64,000 bases of DNA. It comes from JACKOB01 sp024234575. GTDB lineage: Bacteria; Pseudomonadota; Gammaproteobacteria; Pseudomonadales; Oleiphilaceae. The first letter of the stretch is position 1. Every line of letters starts with the position of its first letter. The translations under genes and the position numbers were made by a program. Under the pieces are notes generated by a model. It saw only the letters and a program-made list of their open reading frames with translations, made no database searches and had not been told where the DNA came from. The stretch covers positions 62,001 through 126,000 of the forward strand of contig JBPJFZ010000011.1 of assembly GCA_051208035.1 (NCBI GenBank), in the 5' to 3' direction. Shown here one piece after another: positions 28,601-36,974 of the stretch.

Positions 28601-29724
28601 ATCGGATAAATGCGACTACAGGCGATGCAAGAGGGACGCAACTTGGTTGGATTATCGTTGATTACATCCAAAAACCACCTGCAGGGAAAATTGTTTTAGC
28701 TGACAACACAGCAATAAGTCTAGGTGAATATAACTGTCAAGGTAAGGGCCCAGAAGGTGAGGGTTTGACAAGGTGTCGAACAATCTCTGATTACAGCGGC
28801 ATGGTTGAAGACCCTGTAACCGGTAATATGCTTATGTTTGGGGGAGGGCATGCGGCGACGGCTAGAACCGATATCGATTCCTTTAGTTTTGACACCCTCT
28901 CATGGAATAGTCTTTACCCCACGACTCCCTGTGAGGATATGACAGTCGATAATTTTGACCCTGTGACAATGAGCTGGAAAACAACTGGACACCCGATAGC
29001 CAGACACACTTACGATTTGTTGGGTGCAACCAAGCATCCACATGAATTTTTAATTTTTCACGGATGGGGAAACGTGTCATCTGGAACTAAGTGTTCAGGG
29101 TTTAATGCTAAAGCTGAAAATCGAGTTGCACATTATAGTTTTGATACTAAAAAATGGAGCTACGGAGATATAGGTCTGTGGTCCAAATATGCGGCTAGTG
29201 AGTTCGACCCATTATCTGGATTATTTATATTTGTGGGTAATAGTGGAATTCATGCTTATGACCCTGTTAATCGAACACAACGCACCATCAAAACCGGATA
29301 TTATGTTCATTTAAGTTATGCTCAAAACTTAGTCTACTTTCCACCTAATGATAAATTTTATTATTTAGTTGGTGGCGCATCAGCAGAAGCCTATGAAGTT
29401 ACGCTGGATCGCCAAAACTGGGCGAATAGCAGGATAGAGTTAGTTGAGGTAACAGGCACACCTCCAGCTTTATCTGAGACAGGTTGGGACTATGACAGTA
29501 CCAATATGATTATTGGCGGTGCAATTACAAAAGGTGTTTTCCATGTATTTGACCCTATCGCAAAATCTTGGAGCAGCCGCCATATTTTTAAAGATGAAAA
29601 TTCGCCCAGTATTGGTACGCAAGCATTTCATGCTATTGAATATAGCGAGAGAGAGAATGTTTATTTGTTCAAAACCCTCCCATCTTCAATGCATCAAGTT
29701 TGGATATATCGTTATAAAAATTAA
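25681..29724 (+). CDS. Large secreted lipoprotein, polysaccharide lyase-like with C-terminal beta-propeller
   Basis: About 1347 residues from ATG 25681; earlier in-frame starts exist, but this one gives a clean lipoprotein signal (lipobox LLSGC, Cys28). Residues ~80-500 resemble the beta-sandwich part of exo-rhamnogalacturonan lyase-type proteins (VQTDVKSTHNDGSARHAVLTF is one marker, given here in part: TDVKSTHNDGSARHAVLTF). Residues ~540-840 look alpha-helical toroid-like (HDTAHQPSFAYLPYVVTGDY, WTLRTLGQAA). A Pro-Asp-Gly repeat linker follows at about 856-908. Then comes an Ig-like domain (~910-1000), then Kelch-like repeats (MVEDPVTGNMLMFGGGHAAT). It probably binds and cleaves a polysaccharide at the cell surface. 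Enzyme class is an inference. Confidence 0.72.
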   Translation: MSKLSNSRTQRFSLLIFSFLNIVLLSGCIEEETPAVSRQATPETPNLQNSVADNQVAQEQTAPNLASTDTQSTPALSAKALNTVITDLTFTRTENTTEYQPVTLGQPFKKGDLPAGYGVAAASDAGESIAVQTDVKSTHNDGSARHAVLTFNVPPGLKNESLKVNIKPAPASDSAPSMTLTALINSGYDAEVNLQVYSLHQKSIAFGDRKVSWSVGDVVTLTVNGKRYTHTADTAGNSYKAGEAIAQSFAEKVSIGNPEIAVSFQYETLTLIGSKGDSIVVSFENTGQAPVLMTDQTLASTPINYKVSAVKALEAASNKGSEIEWLKGPLASEWIVSTNLKDINTGIENPHLAVRFHIRAYANGAIVKTDVVLENTWSYVAAPQNYYYDVSLVSEGKVSYQQSKLLHYVHSRWKKTLWYGAEPTIGVKHNLQYLLASKQLPNYDTTISIPQTVLDNLVTNWTGEKTMPMQIGDATPYMPGTGAHLDIGPLPKWQALYLLSMDTGARKVTLESADLSGSWSVHYRNKETGQPITLDEYPYMTIIGNPSDTYNPQTGKSEAFPTCGNVCKNPFTHDTAHQPSFAYLPYVVTGDYYYLEELQFWAAYNTFQSNPGYRDAGKGLPKSGQVRGMAWTLRTLGQAAAITPDAHPLKPYFNSQLQNIINYFTDEYAQNEKANNYGFITHGYALVYNDSTGIAPWMDDFLTWAMGHIVELGFEEAIPMWRWKSQFPIGRMTAPGYCWIYAAPYSLNVRASSGDDFYSSYAEIYQNNVSAAVESSECGSAEMGSMIGGGLRAGEMVGYAQSPSGYPANFQPALALAAETGLPNAQKAWQIFADRPVKPDYSAYPNWAIVPRETADNGTPDTGSPDTGNPDNGTPDSGEPDTGTPDSGSPGSGSPDPTTPGSDTPTETYDIQSYLGQRVTARLGEVVGLAINNSTISTKNVYWNVVEQPSQSQVFIGNSYADKTSFKADVVGTYRINATTGDARGTQLGWIIVDYIQKPPAGKIVLADNTAISLGEYNCQGKGPEGEGLTRCRTISDYSGMVEDPVTGNMLMFGGGHAATARTDIDSFSFDTLSWNSLYPTTPCEDMTVDNFDPVTMSWKTTGHPIARHTYDLLGATKHPHEFLIFHGWGNVSSGTKCSGFNAKAENRVAHYSFDTKKWSYGDIGLWSKYAASEFDPLSGLFIFVGNSGIHAYDPVNRTQRTIKTGYYVHLSYAQNLVYFPPNDKFYYLVGGASAEAYEVTLDRQNWANSRIELVEVTGTPPALSETGWDYDSTNMIIGGAITKGVFHVFDPIAKSWSSRHIFKDENSPSIGTQAFHAIEYSERENVYLFKTLPSSMHQVWIYRYKN
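28246..28404 (+). repeat. Pro-Asp-Gly repeat linker inside the lipoprotein gene
   Basis: About eight tandem copies of a hexapeptide of the form PD(T/S/N)G(T/S/N/E) are encoded here, ending in a Thr-rich stretch. It is a flexible interdomain linker between the lyase-like and Ig/Kelch-like halves. At DNA level the repeats are imperfect, so copy number could vary between strains. Confidence 0.85.
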
Positions 29725-29784
29725 GATTAGCTGAGATAACTAGAGCTATTTAATTTCTTCGCATTAATTCGCCGAGGCTATTCG

Positions 29785-31032
29785 TTGTTTAACAAGAGTG
29801 TATTGTTTGTTGCTTTTCATTACCCGCCTGTAGCTTATAGCTCAGGCGTTCATCGAACACTTGCATTCACAAGTGAGTTGGCCAGAAAAGGTTGGGATGT
29901 GTCAGTTATAACGGCCAATGAGAAGTGCTATCAAAGTATCGATGTTAGCCATAATAAGGTGATACCAAGCAAAGTTAAAGTAATTAGAGCGTGGGCAAAG
30001 GATGCTGTAAGGGATCTATCCATAAAGGGTAAGTATTTTAGGTTTATGTCTTTGCCCGATAGATACCAGACATGGGTGTTAGGTGGTTTTATTTCTGGTA
30101 TTTTCCATATACGTAAAAACAAGCCTTCTATCATTGTTAGTACCTACCCATTGGCATCTGCACATTTAATTGCGTATTTACTTCATAAAGTGAGCGGTGT
30201 TGCTTGGGTTGCTGATTTTCGTGACCCTATGGCACAAGACAATTTCCCCTCAGACCCGGTAGTTAATAAATCTTATCGTTTTATTGAAAGGTTAGTGTTT
30301 AAACATGCCAATCACTTTGTGTTTGTCACGAATGCTGCTCGCAACTACTACCTGCAACGCTTCCCAGAGGTCCCGCCAGAAAAATTTTCTGTCATTGCTA
30401 ATGGCTTTGATGAGAACGCATTTCTGCAGGCAGAACGTACGAATTCTATTAATGGCGCAGCTTTAAACAACAAGGTTGTGATGCTTCACAGTGGACTTAT
30501 ATACCCGCTAGAAAGAGATCCGACACAATTGTTTAGTGCATTAAAGAGTCTTAAAGACAAAAACTTGATATCAGTGCGCGACTTTTCTCTCCGATTACGA
30601 GCAACCGGACACGACCAGTATATTAAAAATATGATTTGCCAATTTGATATTACTGATGTAGTGGAAGTGTGCCCACCAATTGGCTATCTAGCCGCACTGC
30701 AAGAAATGATGTCGGTAGATGTATTACTGTTGATGCAAGCTGAAAATTGTAATGATCAGATCCCAGCTAAAGCATACGAGTATATAAGGTGTCGTAAGCC
30801 CGTTCTTGCTCTGACGGCGCAAAATGGTGAAACAGCCAGGCTGATTCAAGATGCAGGCGCTGGTGAGGTGATACCTCTGGATAGTTGTGAGCTAATAGCA
30901 CAAGCAATCGATAAAATGCGTCAAAAAGCCTACCTCGATAACTATTGTCCACCAACAAATGTTGATAAATATAGCAGGCGCAATGGGGCAACATTACTAA
31001 TAGACCTGCTTAATCGTTTGTTAAAAAACTGA
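29785..31032 (+). CDS. Glycosyltransferase, GT4-like (paralogue of 32897-34177)
   Basis: 415 residues from a TTG start at 29785, with GAGG about 8 nt upstream. The start is supported by alignment with its paralogue, which begins at the equivalent residue. N-terminal SVLFVAFHYPPVAYSSGVHR is the shared signature of the pair; STYPLASAHLIAYLLH and WVADFRDPMAQD are also shared. The C-terminal half has VIANGFDENAFL, MLHSGLIYPLERDPTQLF and IPAKAYEYIRCRKPVLALT, typical of GT4-like enzymes with a degenerate E-x7-E. It is convergent with the TPR gene (9-bp gap). Presumed EPS sugar transferase. Confidence 0.87.
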   Translation: MFNKSVLFVAFHYPPVAYSSGVHRTLAFTSELARKGWDVSVITANEKCYQSIDVSHNKVIPSKVKVIRAWAKDAVRDLSIKGKYFRFMSLPDRYQTWVLGGFISGIFHIRKNKPSIIVSTYPLASAHLIAYLLHKVSGVAWVADFRDPMAQDNFPSDPVVNKSYRFIERLVFKHANHFVFVTNAARNYYLQRFPEVPPEKFSVIANGFDENAFLQAERTNSINGAALNNKVVMLHSGLIYPLERDPTQLFSALKSLKDKNLISVRDFSLRLRATGHDQYIKNMICQFDITDVVEVCPPIGYLAALQEMMSVDVLLLMQAENCNDQIPAKAYEYIRCRKPVLALTAQNGETARLIQDAGAGEVIPLDSCELIAQAIDKMRQKAYLDNYCPPTNVDKYSRRNGATLLIDLLNRLLKN

Positions 31033-31041
31033 GTTTAATTG

Positions 31042-31800
31042 TTATTCGTTCCATTTGCCCTTTTCTTGAAGGAGCGATTTTAGCCCTGAGAGTTGGTGGC
31101 CTTGCTTATACGCTTTAACAGCATGCTCTTTCGCATCATCGTACCGATTGAGCTTAATTAACACCAGCCCATAGTTATAATGCGCTTCAGGATTTTCATC
31201 TTCGATCGCCAGACTTTTTTCGTAGTAGTTGGCAGCTTCGTTATATTTTTTTAGGCGGTGTAGGTAGATAGCGTGTAAGAGTGGAATGTTTGCTTGATCA
31301 CTTTTATAAACAGCCGCTCTAATAAAATAGCACTCAGGGGGCGTTTGGAAAGGCCTGATCACTTCAGATTGTTTCTGTGCTAGTTTATTCGATTCAATTC
31401 TTTTTAATTCTAATTCTGCTATAGCGTTTAAGGCTCCAATATGAGTTGGAAAGGCTCGAAGCGTGTAATCAAACTCACCAGCTATAACTCTGCTGCTCTG
31501 ATAGGAAAGTGGTTCACTCTGCATATTGGCCATGCCTTTACCAAAGTGAATTCTATCAATTTCCCACAGTCTAGTAGACTGATAATACTCTGGGTCTTTG
31601 CCGCTCGTTGCGCGAACATAGTCGTAAGGGCCGAATCCTTGTCCTTTCCCAACACATGGGGCACCATCAAGTTGATTGCCACTCCAACCTAGCCCCAAGC
31701 ATACTGCTGGCATCAATACTGAAATTAACACAGTGTTTTTAGCTAATTTTAGGACTAACTCTACTATATATTTTCTAGTCATCTTTAGCTGCTTTATCAT
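31042..31800 (-). CDS. Membrane-anchored TPR protein
   Basis: 252 residues; an alternative start at 31782 (MTRKYIVE) removes most of the overlap with the upstream gene. A single membrane segment (LISVLMPAVCLGLGW, about 27-42) anchors it, and the rest is probably periplasmic. The C-terminal third contains tetratricopeptide repeats: HAIYLHRLKKYNEAANYYEK and AHYNYGLVLIKLNRYDDAKE. The central part is of unknown type. It overlaps the start of nothing else but ends the leftward operon 34177-31042. TPR proteins of this size are common in XrtA loci as scaffolds; the partner is unknown. Confidence 0.78.
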   Translation of the reverse strand: MIKQLKMTRKYIVELVLKLAKNTVLISVLMPAVCLGLGWSGNQLDGAPCVGKGQGFGPYDYVRATSGKDPEYYQSTRLWEIDRIHFGKGMANMQSEPLSYQSSRVIAGEFDYTLRAFPTHIGALNAIAELELKRIESNKLAQKQSEVIRPFQTPPECYFIRAAVYKSDQANIPLLHAIYLHRLKKYNEAANYYEKSLAIEDENPEAHYNYGLVLIKLNRYDDAKEHAVKAYKQGHQLSGLKSLLQEKGKWNE

Positions 31801-32887
31801 TAACTTGTGATTTCAATTGTTTAATTTTATTTATCAGTTTTTTCATTATAACTGCGATAGACGCTTTGGGGTTTTTAGCGTAAACGTAATGTGAAGTGTG
31901 ATCTCTTGTAACCTTCGCCCAGGCCGATTTATGCGGCATAATATCACCTAAGAAGTCGAATTCTTTATAACCATTATTTATTAAGTATTGTAGTGAATAC
32001 TCGATAAGAATAGCCCCCGGCGACTCTTCTTTAAAGGTGTTATCGAATGATGTTTTAATTTGCCCAACTTTGCCACACCAGTTGTAACATAAGTTGTAAG
32101 CAATTGGCGTATCTTTGAAATAGAGCACATTGCACAGCAGCAGATTCTTCTGTGCTAAAAAAGTAAGCAAGACCTCGTAAAGCGCCTGTTCAGTCGGGTT
32201 GTTGCTGATATCCATATTCTCTGACGTTTTCCAGCTTTTTTCTTCGATATGTAAAATGATATTTAGCAAATCATTACAAGTTTCTACGTCATTAAACCAT
32301 TTGATTGTATAGCTTTGGTTTCCGGCAAACAGCTTTTCACGCTTGTTTACTTTATATCTAAACTTTCTCGCTTTACTCGCTAGCACATCCTGCCATGATT
32401 CATTAAGGGTAAGGTAAGGGGACTTCTCACCAACATATTCTATTCTTGGCAGTTTTAGTTGCTCTGAGAGCTCTAAAACAGCATTTTCGGTTTTTGACTC
32501 ATTAACAACTTGGCCTGCCTGAAAAATGTCCCACCCCGAAATTTTTTGATGATGCAACAAAAACGCGCTTAAGATTGCCTCATGTTTATCAATACAGGCA
32601 ATAGCCTGATGATAACAGTAATAATTAGCACCCAGATTGAGTGTTTTAAGCTTTAAACCAATAAACTTATGATAGGTAAAATAGTATGGAAGAAATGCCA
32701 CTGGTTTACTGTTTTCAAATACAACGCTTACATTTACTGTTTCGCTAATGCCAAATGCAGTAAACGTACACTTCAACCAACCTGGTAAAAGGCTCGGGTT
32801 GAGCAACTGTTCTTTTATTAGATCCTCCCAAACGACTCCATATATTGAGCTGGCTTGATCGAACGGAAAATCTTTTATCTCATACAT
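31775..32887 (-). CDS. GNAT/BioF2-like acyltransferase
   Basis: 370 residues of the FemAB/BioF2-like group (CelD-like acetyltransferase domain). KARKFRYKVNKREKLFAGN marks the region before the acyltransferase half. IEEKSWKTSENMDISNNP, PIAYNLCYNWCGKVGQIKTS and SPGAILIEYSLQYLINNGYK are typical; EFDFLGDIMPHKSAWAKV corresponds to the family's DFLG motif. It lies 9 bp downstream of the GT4 gene and overlaps the TPR gene. No signal peptide, so it is cytoplasmic. Likely acylates a sugar intermediate. Confidence 0.83.
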   Translation of the reverse strand: MYEIKDFPFDQASSIYGVVWEDLIKEQLLNPSLLPGWLKCTFTAFGISETVNVSVVFENSKPVAFLPYYFTYHKFIGLKLKTLNLGANYYCYHQAIACIDKHEAILSAFLLHHQKISGWDIFQAGQVVNESKTENAVLELSEQLKLPRIEYVGEKSPYLTLNESWQDVLASKARKFRYKVNKREKLFAGNQSYTIKWFNDVETCNDLLNIILHIEEKSWKTSENMDISNNPTEQALYEVLLTFLAQKNLLLCNVLYFKDTPIAYNLCYNWCGKVGQIKTSFDNTFKEESPGAILIEYSLQYLINNGYKEFDFLGDIMPHKSAWAKVTRDHTSHYVYAKNPKASIAVIMKKLINKIKQLKSQVNDKAAKDD

Positions 32888-32896
32888 ACTGCATTA

Positions 32897-34177
32897 TCAT
32901 CCGTTGAGAGAGTTTAAAACACTTGCAAGGGTGGCGGCCTGATGTTTTCTGGAGAATAAATTAATTTTTTCTGGTGAAAGTTGAGTTTGATTTCCGTTGG
33001 CCAAGTTAGTAAGAAAACGGTTCAGCCCTTCTTCAATTTCAGCAGTATTGTCTAAAGGCACTATGTCTACCATTCCTAATGTACGTAATAATTTAGCGGT
33101 ATCTCCAAATTCATCTGCTAATGCAAATATTGGTTTTTTGGCTCGAAAATACTCATATAGTTTAGCGGGTATAGCCGGGTTAGAGGTGTATCCCTGAAAT
33201 ATAAGCAGACCATCGGTTTCCATCATTTCTTTAAGCGCTTGTGTGTAAGGAATGGACGGAAGAAATTCAATAAAGTTAGCTATACCTAACGAGTCAACCA
33301 GTTTTTTATACTCGGCATCAAAGCCCGTCGCTCGCAATGAGATAATGAAGTCCCCTTCGGCCGCTTTGCCGGAAGCCTTTAGTTTTGCGACTGCCTCGAA
33401 TAAGTTCTTTGGGTGGCGATCTGGTGAGTTGTACAAAACACCACTATGTAAAAGTTTAAAAGGCTTGGTTGGCTTGGCTGCAACATCGCCTTTTGACTTA
33501 TGTACTTGCTTTTCTACCTCTAAAAACGTTTCTTCATCAAACCCGTTGGGAATAACCAACCAAGTGGAGTGGTCTGCCGTTGGGTAGCGTTGCTGGCAAA
33601 TATTTTTTGCGCCTTCTGTGCAAAATATTACCCGAGATGCATTTTCGATAGTTTTACGCTCAATCCAAAGGCGACTGCGCCTAACTGCCTTATCTTTTGG
33701 AGACCATTCTTTCGTGAGCGGGTTTTGTTCGACCATGGGGTCTCTAAAATCAGCCACCCAAGGAAGTTTTGTCAGCTTTTTTAAGCAATAACCAATCAAG
33801 TGGGCAGTAGCTATGGGATATGTCGACCAGATGCATGTAGGTTTGTGCTCTCTTATTAACTTTAATCCTGATGGAATTGCTCCAAATAACCAGGTTATCC
33901 AGCGGTCTGGTATTGCCAGTATTTGCAAATGTTTTTGTTTAACAGAAAGGTGCCGAGCAGAGTCCAGCGCAAAGGCGGGCTTGTATACAACATTACTAGG
34001 AATTATACCCAATAAGTCTTTGGATACATTTTCATATGCCCGTTTATGTGCACTCAATACGAGCGGTTGCCAATTGTGCTCTGGCAAATACATTGAAAAC
34101 CGGAGCGTTCTTTGAACACCACTGCTACCAGAAAACGGCGGGTAGTGAAATGCAATCATTAATACAGACTGTTTCAT
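32897..34177 (-). CDS. Glycosyltransferase, GT4-like (paralogue of 29785-31032)
   Basis: 426 residues. The N-terminus SVLMIAFHYPPFSGSSGVQR matches its paralogue on the other strand, as do IPDRWITWLFGAIPSGLKLI, STYPIATAHLIGYCLKK and WVADFRDPM. The donor half has VIPNGFDEETFLEVEK, LLHSGVLYNSPDRHPKNLFE and IPAKLYEYFRAKKPIFAL. It is the upstream gene of a leftward trio with the BioF2-like and TPR genes (9-bp gap). The paralogue is about 3 kb away in opposite orientation, so an old inverted duplication or separate acquisition is possible. Confidence 0.88.
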   Translation of the reverse strand: MKQSVLMIAFHYPPFSGSSGVQRTLRFSMYLPEHNWQPLVLSAHKRAYENVSKDLLGIIPSNVVYKPAFALDSARHLSVKQKHLQILAIPDRWITWLFGAIPSGLKLIREHKPTCIWSTYPIATAHLIGYCLKKLTKLPWVADFRDPMVEQNPLTKEWSPKDKAVRRSRLWIERKTIENASRVIFCTEGAKNICQQRYPTADHSTWLVIPNGFDEETFLEVEKQVHKSKGDVAAKPTKPFKLLHSGVLYNSPDRHPKNLFEAVAKLKASGKAAEGDFIISLRATGFDAEYKKLVDSLGIANFIEFLPSIPYTQALKEMMETDGLLIFQGYTSNPAIPAKLYEYFRAKKPIFALADEFGDTAKLLRTLGMVDIVPLDNTAEIEEGLNRFLTNLANGNQTQLSPEKINLFSRKHQAATLASVLNSLNG

Positions 34178-34220
34178 AAATAATCATCTAAAGTGTAGAG
34201 TTGTCTTAGTAGTCTTTTAA

Positions 34221-35267
34221 TTACTTTTTAACGGACATAACCATAGTTTTTAAACGCCGTAAAACACTAAATATTTTTCTAACGATGCTCGTACGATATA
34301 TCTCAAGTAAGTAGATAGGTCTGGTCTCAGTAGCCCACTCAAGCTGTTCTTTAGTAGCATTAGTATAAAAATCAATAACTTTTGTTAATCTGGTTTCAAA
34401 AATGTGCTCAATCATTTTGTATAGCAGTATTCGTCCTACTGCGTGCTTTTTATATGTTTCATCATAGGTTGTTTTTAAGGCTATCAATATATCGCCACTA
34501 AAAATACATAAGCGCGTCGCAACAACTTTTTCTTGCAACCGGAGCTGAAACACTCTTGCTTGATTATGCTGGGCAAAATTATCTAATACATTTTTATAAA
34601 ACTGTCCTTGGCTGTTAGTTGGGTGGAGTGCAGTGCCAAGGCTCCCTTTCCAGCCCTTGCTTTCAAGTATTCCATACTGATCTACAGCTAAAGCAATTCC
34701 TTCCGCGTCAGAAATACATACGAATTCGGGGACGCCTATTTCTTTTGCTAACCTGGCTTCATAGCGGGTATGGTTTTTTTGAAGCTTTTTGTTCCTGGAC
34801 TGCCAATACTGCTGAAAATCACCACTAACTCGAATACGCATATTGGTTGCTATTTCAGTTCGATCAACTTGATCACACAATGTATTTAGTAACCCCGCCT
34901 GAAATAGTGGGTCGATATTGTACAAGGCATACTGAACCAAACCGTTGCTGACAGAAAACAATTCACTGAGGTTTATTTTGACTGCCGGGTTTATTAGCAC
35001 AGGTGCTATTTGTAACTGGCTTGGTATAAATAAACTCCATTTATAAAAGCAATCTTTTTTAATAAGAAAAATAGCTTGAACACTACTGCCATCACAAAGC
35101 TCTAGAACAAAAATAGTTTCGTTTTCGCTATTGAATATATCTATAAGAGGCTCTAATAATTGCCTCGCTAAAAAAGGGTTGTCTTCGTTAATCCTTAACT
35201 TCAATTCACCCCAATCTAACCATAGCTGATGCTTACAGTCATTGTACGGTGACAACGTCCATTTCAT
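34221..35267 (-). CDS. GNAT/BioF2-like acyltransferase
   Basis: 348 residues. The N-terminal half is divergent. The C-terminal half is a recognisable BioF2-like acyltransferase: FQQYWQSRNKKLQKNHTRYE, ESKGWKGSLGTALHPTN, VVATRLCIFSGDILIALKTT and DETYKKHAVGRILLYKMIEH. DFYTNATKEQLEWATETRPI replaces the usual DFLG block. It reads toward the GT4-BioF2-TPR group, 43 bp from the GT4 start, so probably heads that operon. Substrate unknown. Confidence 0.82.
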   Translation of the reverse strand: MKWTLSPYNDCKHQLWLDWGELKLRINEDNPFLARQLLEPLIDIFNSENETIFVLELCDGSSVQAIFLIKKDCFYKWSLFIPSQLQIAPVLINPAVKINLSELFSVSNGLVQYALYNIDPLFQAGLLNTLCDQVDRTEIATNMRIRVSGDFQQYWQSRNKKLQKNHTRYEARLAKEIGVPEFVCISDAEGIALAVDQYGILESKGWKGSLGTALHPTNSQGQFYKNVLDNFAQHNQARVFQLRLQEKVVATRLCIFSGDILIALKTTYDETYKKHAVGRILLYKMIEHIFETRLTKVIDFYTNATKEQLEWATETRPIYLLEIYRTSIVRKIFSVLRRLKTMVMSVKK

Positions 35268-35866
35268 ATAAAGCTCACTAATTTTTGAACACGACTATTT
35301 GTTTCAAATCTATAACTGAAACTTTCGGATTACGGCAGATTTAATTAAGGTCTTCTCGTTATTCACCCGCTATTTTCTAATTCAAAATACAAATCTGTTC
35401 GCTTAACTATTCGTATCGCTTCGCATTGCGATCGGATTAATAGTGCTCTTCATAGATTAAATTTTATACTTGGGTTTCTAACACCCTGGTGAACAAAATA
35501 ATTGTGCCAGTCTATAAAATTTCGATGTGATTGACATAATTCTTTATCGGTATTGCCGAATACTCTAAATACGAAAAAGTTAATTTATAAAAGTTAGACT
35601 AGTACTGTTCGGCCAGCTTTCTTTAGTAAATCTATGAAAATGTCATAGTTAAGCAATTAAAACTGCTAAATTGAATTTCTCTATCACCTACAGTGCTTTA
35701 ACGGGTCTGCAGTATACAATAATTTTGCCGAAGGGGGCTCATTGTGTCATGATTCGGGCCATTTTTTACTGTTCTGCGGCCATTGGTTTAATTACAGTCA
35801 ATTCCGCGTACCACCATTACCGAGCCCGGCAAGTGGGCAAATTGAGTTATAAAAAGGAACAATTGA
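35268..35866. other. 599-bp intergenic region without a gene
   Basis: AT-rich divergent gap between two BioF2-like genes. I see no supported coding sequence; a 68-codon frame at 35671-35877 overlaps the next start and has no homology-like features. It holds a consensus -35 hexamer TTGACA at 35531-35536, although no good -10 lies 16-18 bp further. There is a small hairpin TCGG-TATTG-CCGA at 35547-35559 and an inverted repeat ATCGC-N8-GCGAT at 35415-35432. It is expected to carry promoters in both directions. Confidence 0.5.
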
Positions 35867-36964
35867 ATGTCGTTTAAAGTGTATGTTAATCCAGACGACC
35901 TGAAAGCTGTCTCTTCTGAATGGAATCAACTAGTCCAAAGATATAGTAACGATGTTAGCGGGCTCGATATTACCGCGTCTTACGACTGGACAAACACCCT
36001 TTGGCAAACGCGAGAGGACGTAGCTGAAAAGCTTGTTGTTGTGGAAAAAGACTTAGACACGATTACTGCAATCTTGCCTTTGTACAAGAGCAAATCTAAA
36101 TTGTTTTTTTTGAGCTACGACACTATGGCATTGTTTAGCAACCTTTACGGAGGGCGACAAGGTCTTATACTGAGTGAAGTAAGTCAAAAATCCATCGAAA
36201 ATCTTATTGGTTATGCTGCAGATCATATACATGGCTGGGGTACGTTAACGCTTTCCTTTGTCAGAGGGTCGACTCAAGAACGACTTTGTAAGCAGACATT
36301 ATCCAATGTCGGACTGCAGTTTGAATTAATAGCCGAGGCCGAGTCTCCTTACATAGAACTGGATAGCAATTGGGATGATTTTCTTAAAAGCATGCCTAAA
36401 AAATTGCGATGGACAATGAAAAGCAGCGAAAAACGGCTTCGGGAGATAGGTCAAGTCGAGTATAAACACTTCACGCGTAGTGATGAGGTGGATGAGTTCT
36501 TAGAGGCAGTCATGATTATTGAAAGTGATTCCTGGAAGAATGAGGCAGGCACAGCGATCTCTAAAAATGAGTTTCAAGAAAACTTCTATCGACATTTCAC
36601 GCCGAGTGCGGCAAAAAACAATTGGCTATCAGGACACTTGCTGACTTTAGACGGAGAGCCAATTGCTTATATTTATGGTATGTCGTTTGGTTCTACCTTT
36701 TATGATTTTAAAGAAAGTTATAAAGAAACTTACAAGAAGTACTCACCAGGTCATGTATTGAAAAGCTTTGCGTTTCCAGAATTGATAAGTAGGGATATTT
36801 CCATTTACGACTTCATGGGGAAATGTGAAGATTACAAAATGAGATGGACTGATAAAAAATACGGACGCGTCACATATATCGTCTACAACAAAACACTTGT
36901 TGGTAAGATGCTTGCGCTAAAGTCAAAGTTAATTGGCATATTAAGAAAGTACCGAAAGGCTTGA
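35867..36964 (+). CDS. GNAT/BioF2-like acyltransferase
   Basis: 365 residues with AAAAAGGAAC before the ATG. PKKLRWTMKSSEKRLREIGQ, VMIIESDSWKNEAGTAISKN and EPIAYIYGMSFGSTFYDFKE are typical of the BioF2-like/CelD acyltransferase domain. SYKETYKKYSPGHVLKSFAF and YDFMGKCEDYKMRWTDKKYG complete it, with the DFMG motif. It is monocistronic in appearance: 599 bp lie before it, and it converges with the DegT-like gene (10-bp gap). Possibly acylates an amino sugar, which would fit the neighbouring aminotransferase-like gene. Confidence 0.84.
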   Translation: MSFKVYVNPDDLKAVSSEWNQLVQRYSNDVSGLDITASYDWTNTLWQTREDVAEKLVVVEKDLDTITAILPLYKSKSKLFFLSYDTMALFSNLYGGRQGLILSEVSQKSIENLIGYAADHIHGWGTLTLSFVRGSTQERLCKQTLSNVGLQFELIAEAESPYIELDSNWDDFLKSMPKKLRWTMKSSEKRLREIGQVEYKHFTRSDEVDEFLEAVMIIESDSWKNEAGTAISKNEFQENFYRHFTPSAAKNNWLSGHLLTLDGEPIAYIYGMSFGSTFYDFKESYKETYKKYSPGHVLKSFAFPELISRDISIYDFMGKCEDYKMRWTDKKYGRVTYIVYNKTLVGKMLALKSKLIGILRKYRKA

Positions 36965-36974
36965 ACATATTCCG

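Noticed and set aside
35671..35877. 68-codon frame before the BioF2-like gene
   Set aside because: No ribosome-binding site or family features, and it runs into the next gene's start in another frame; treated as chance.
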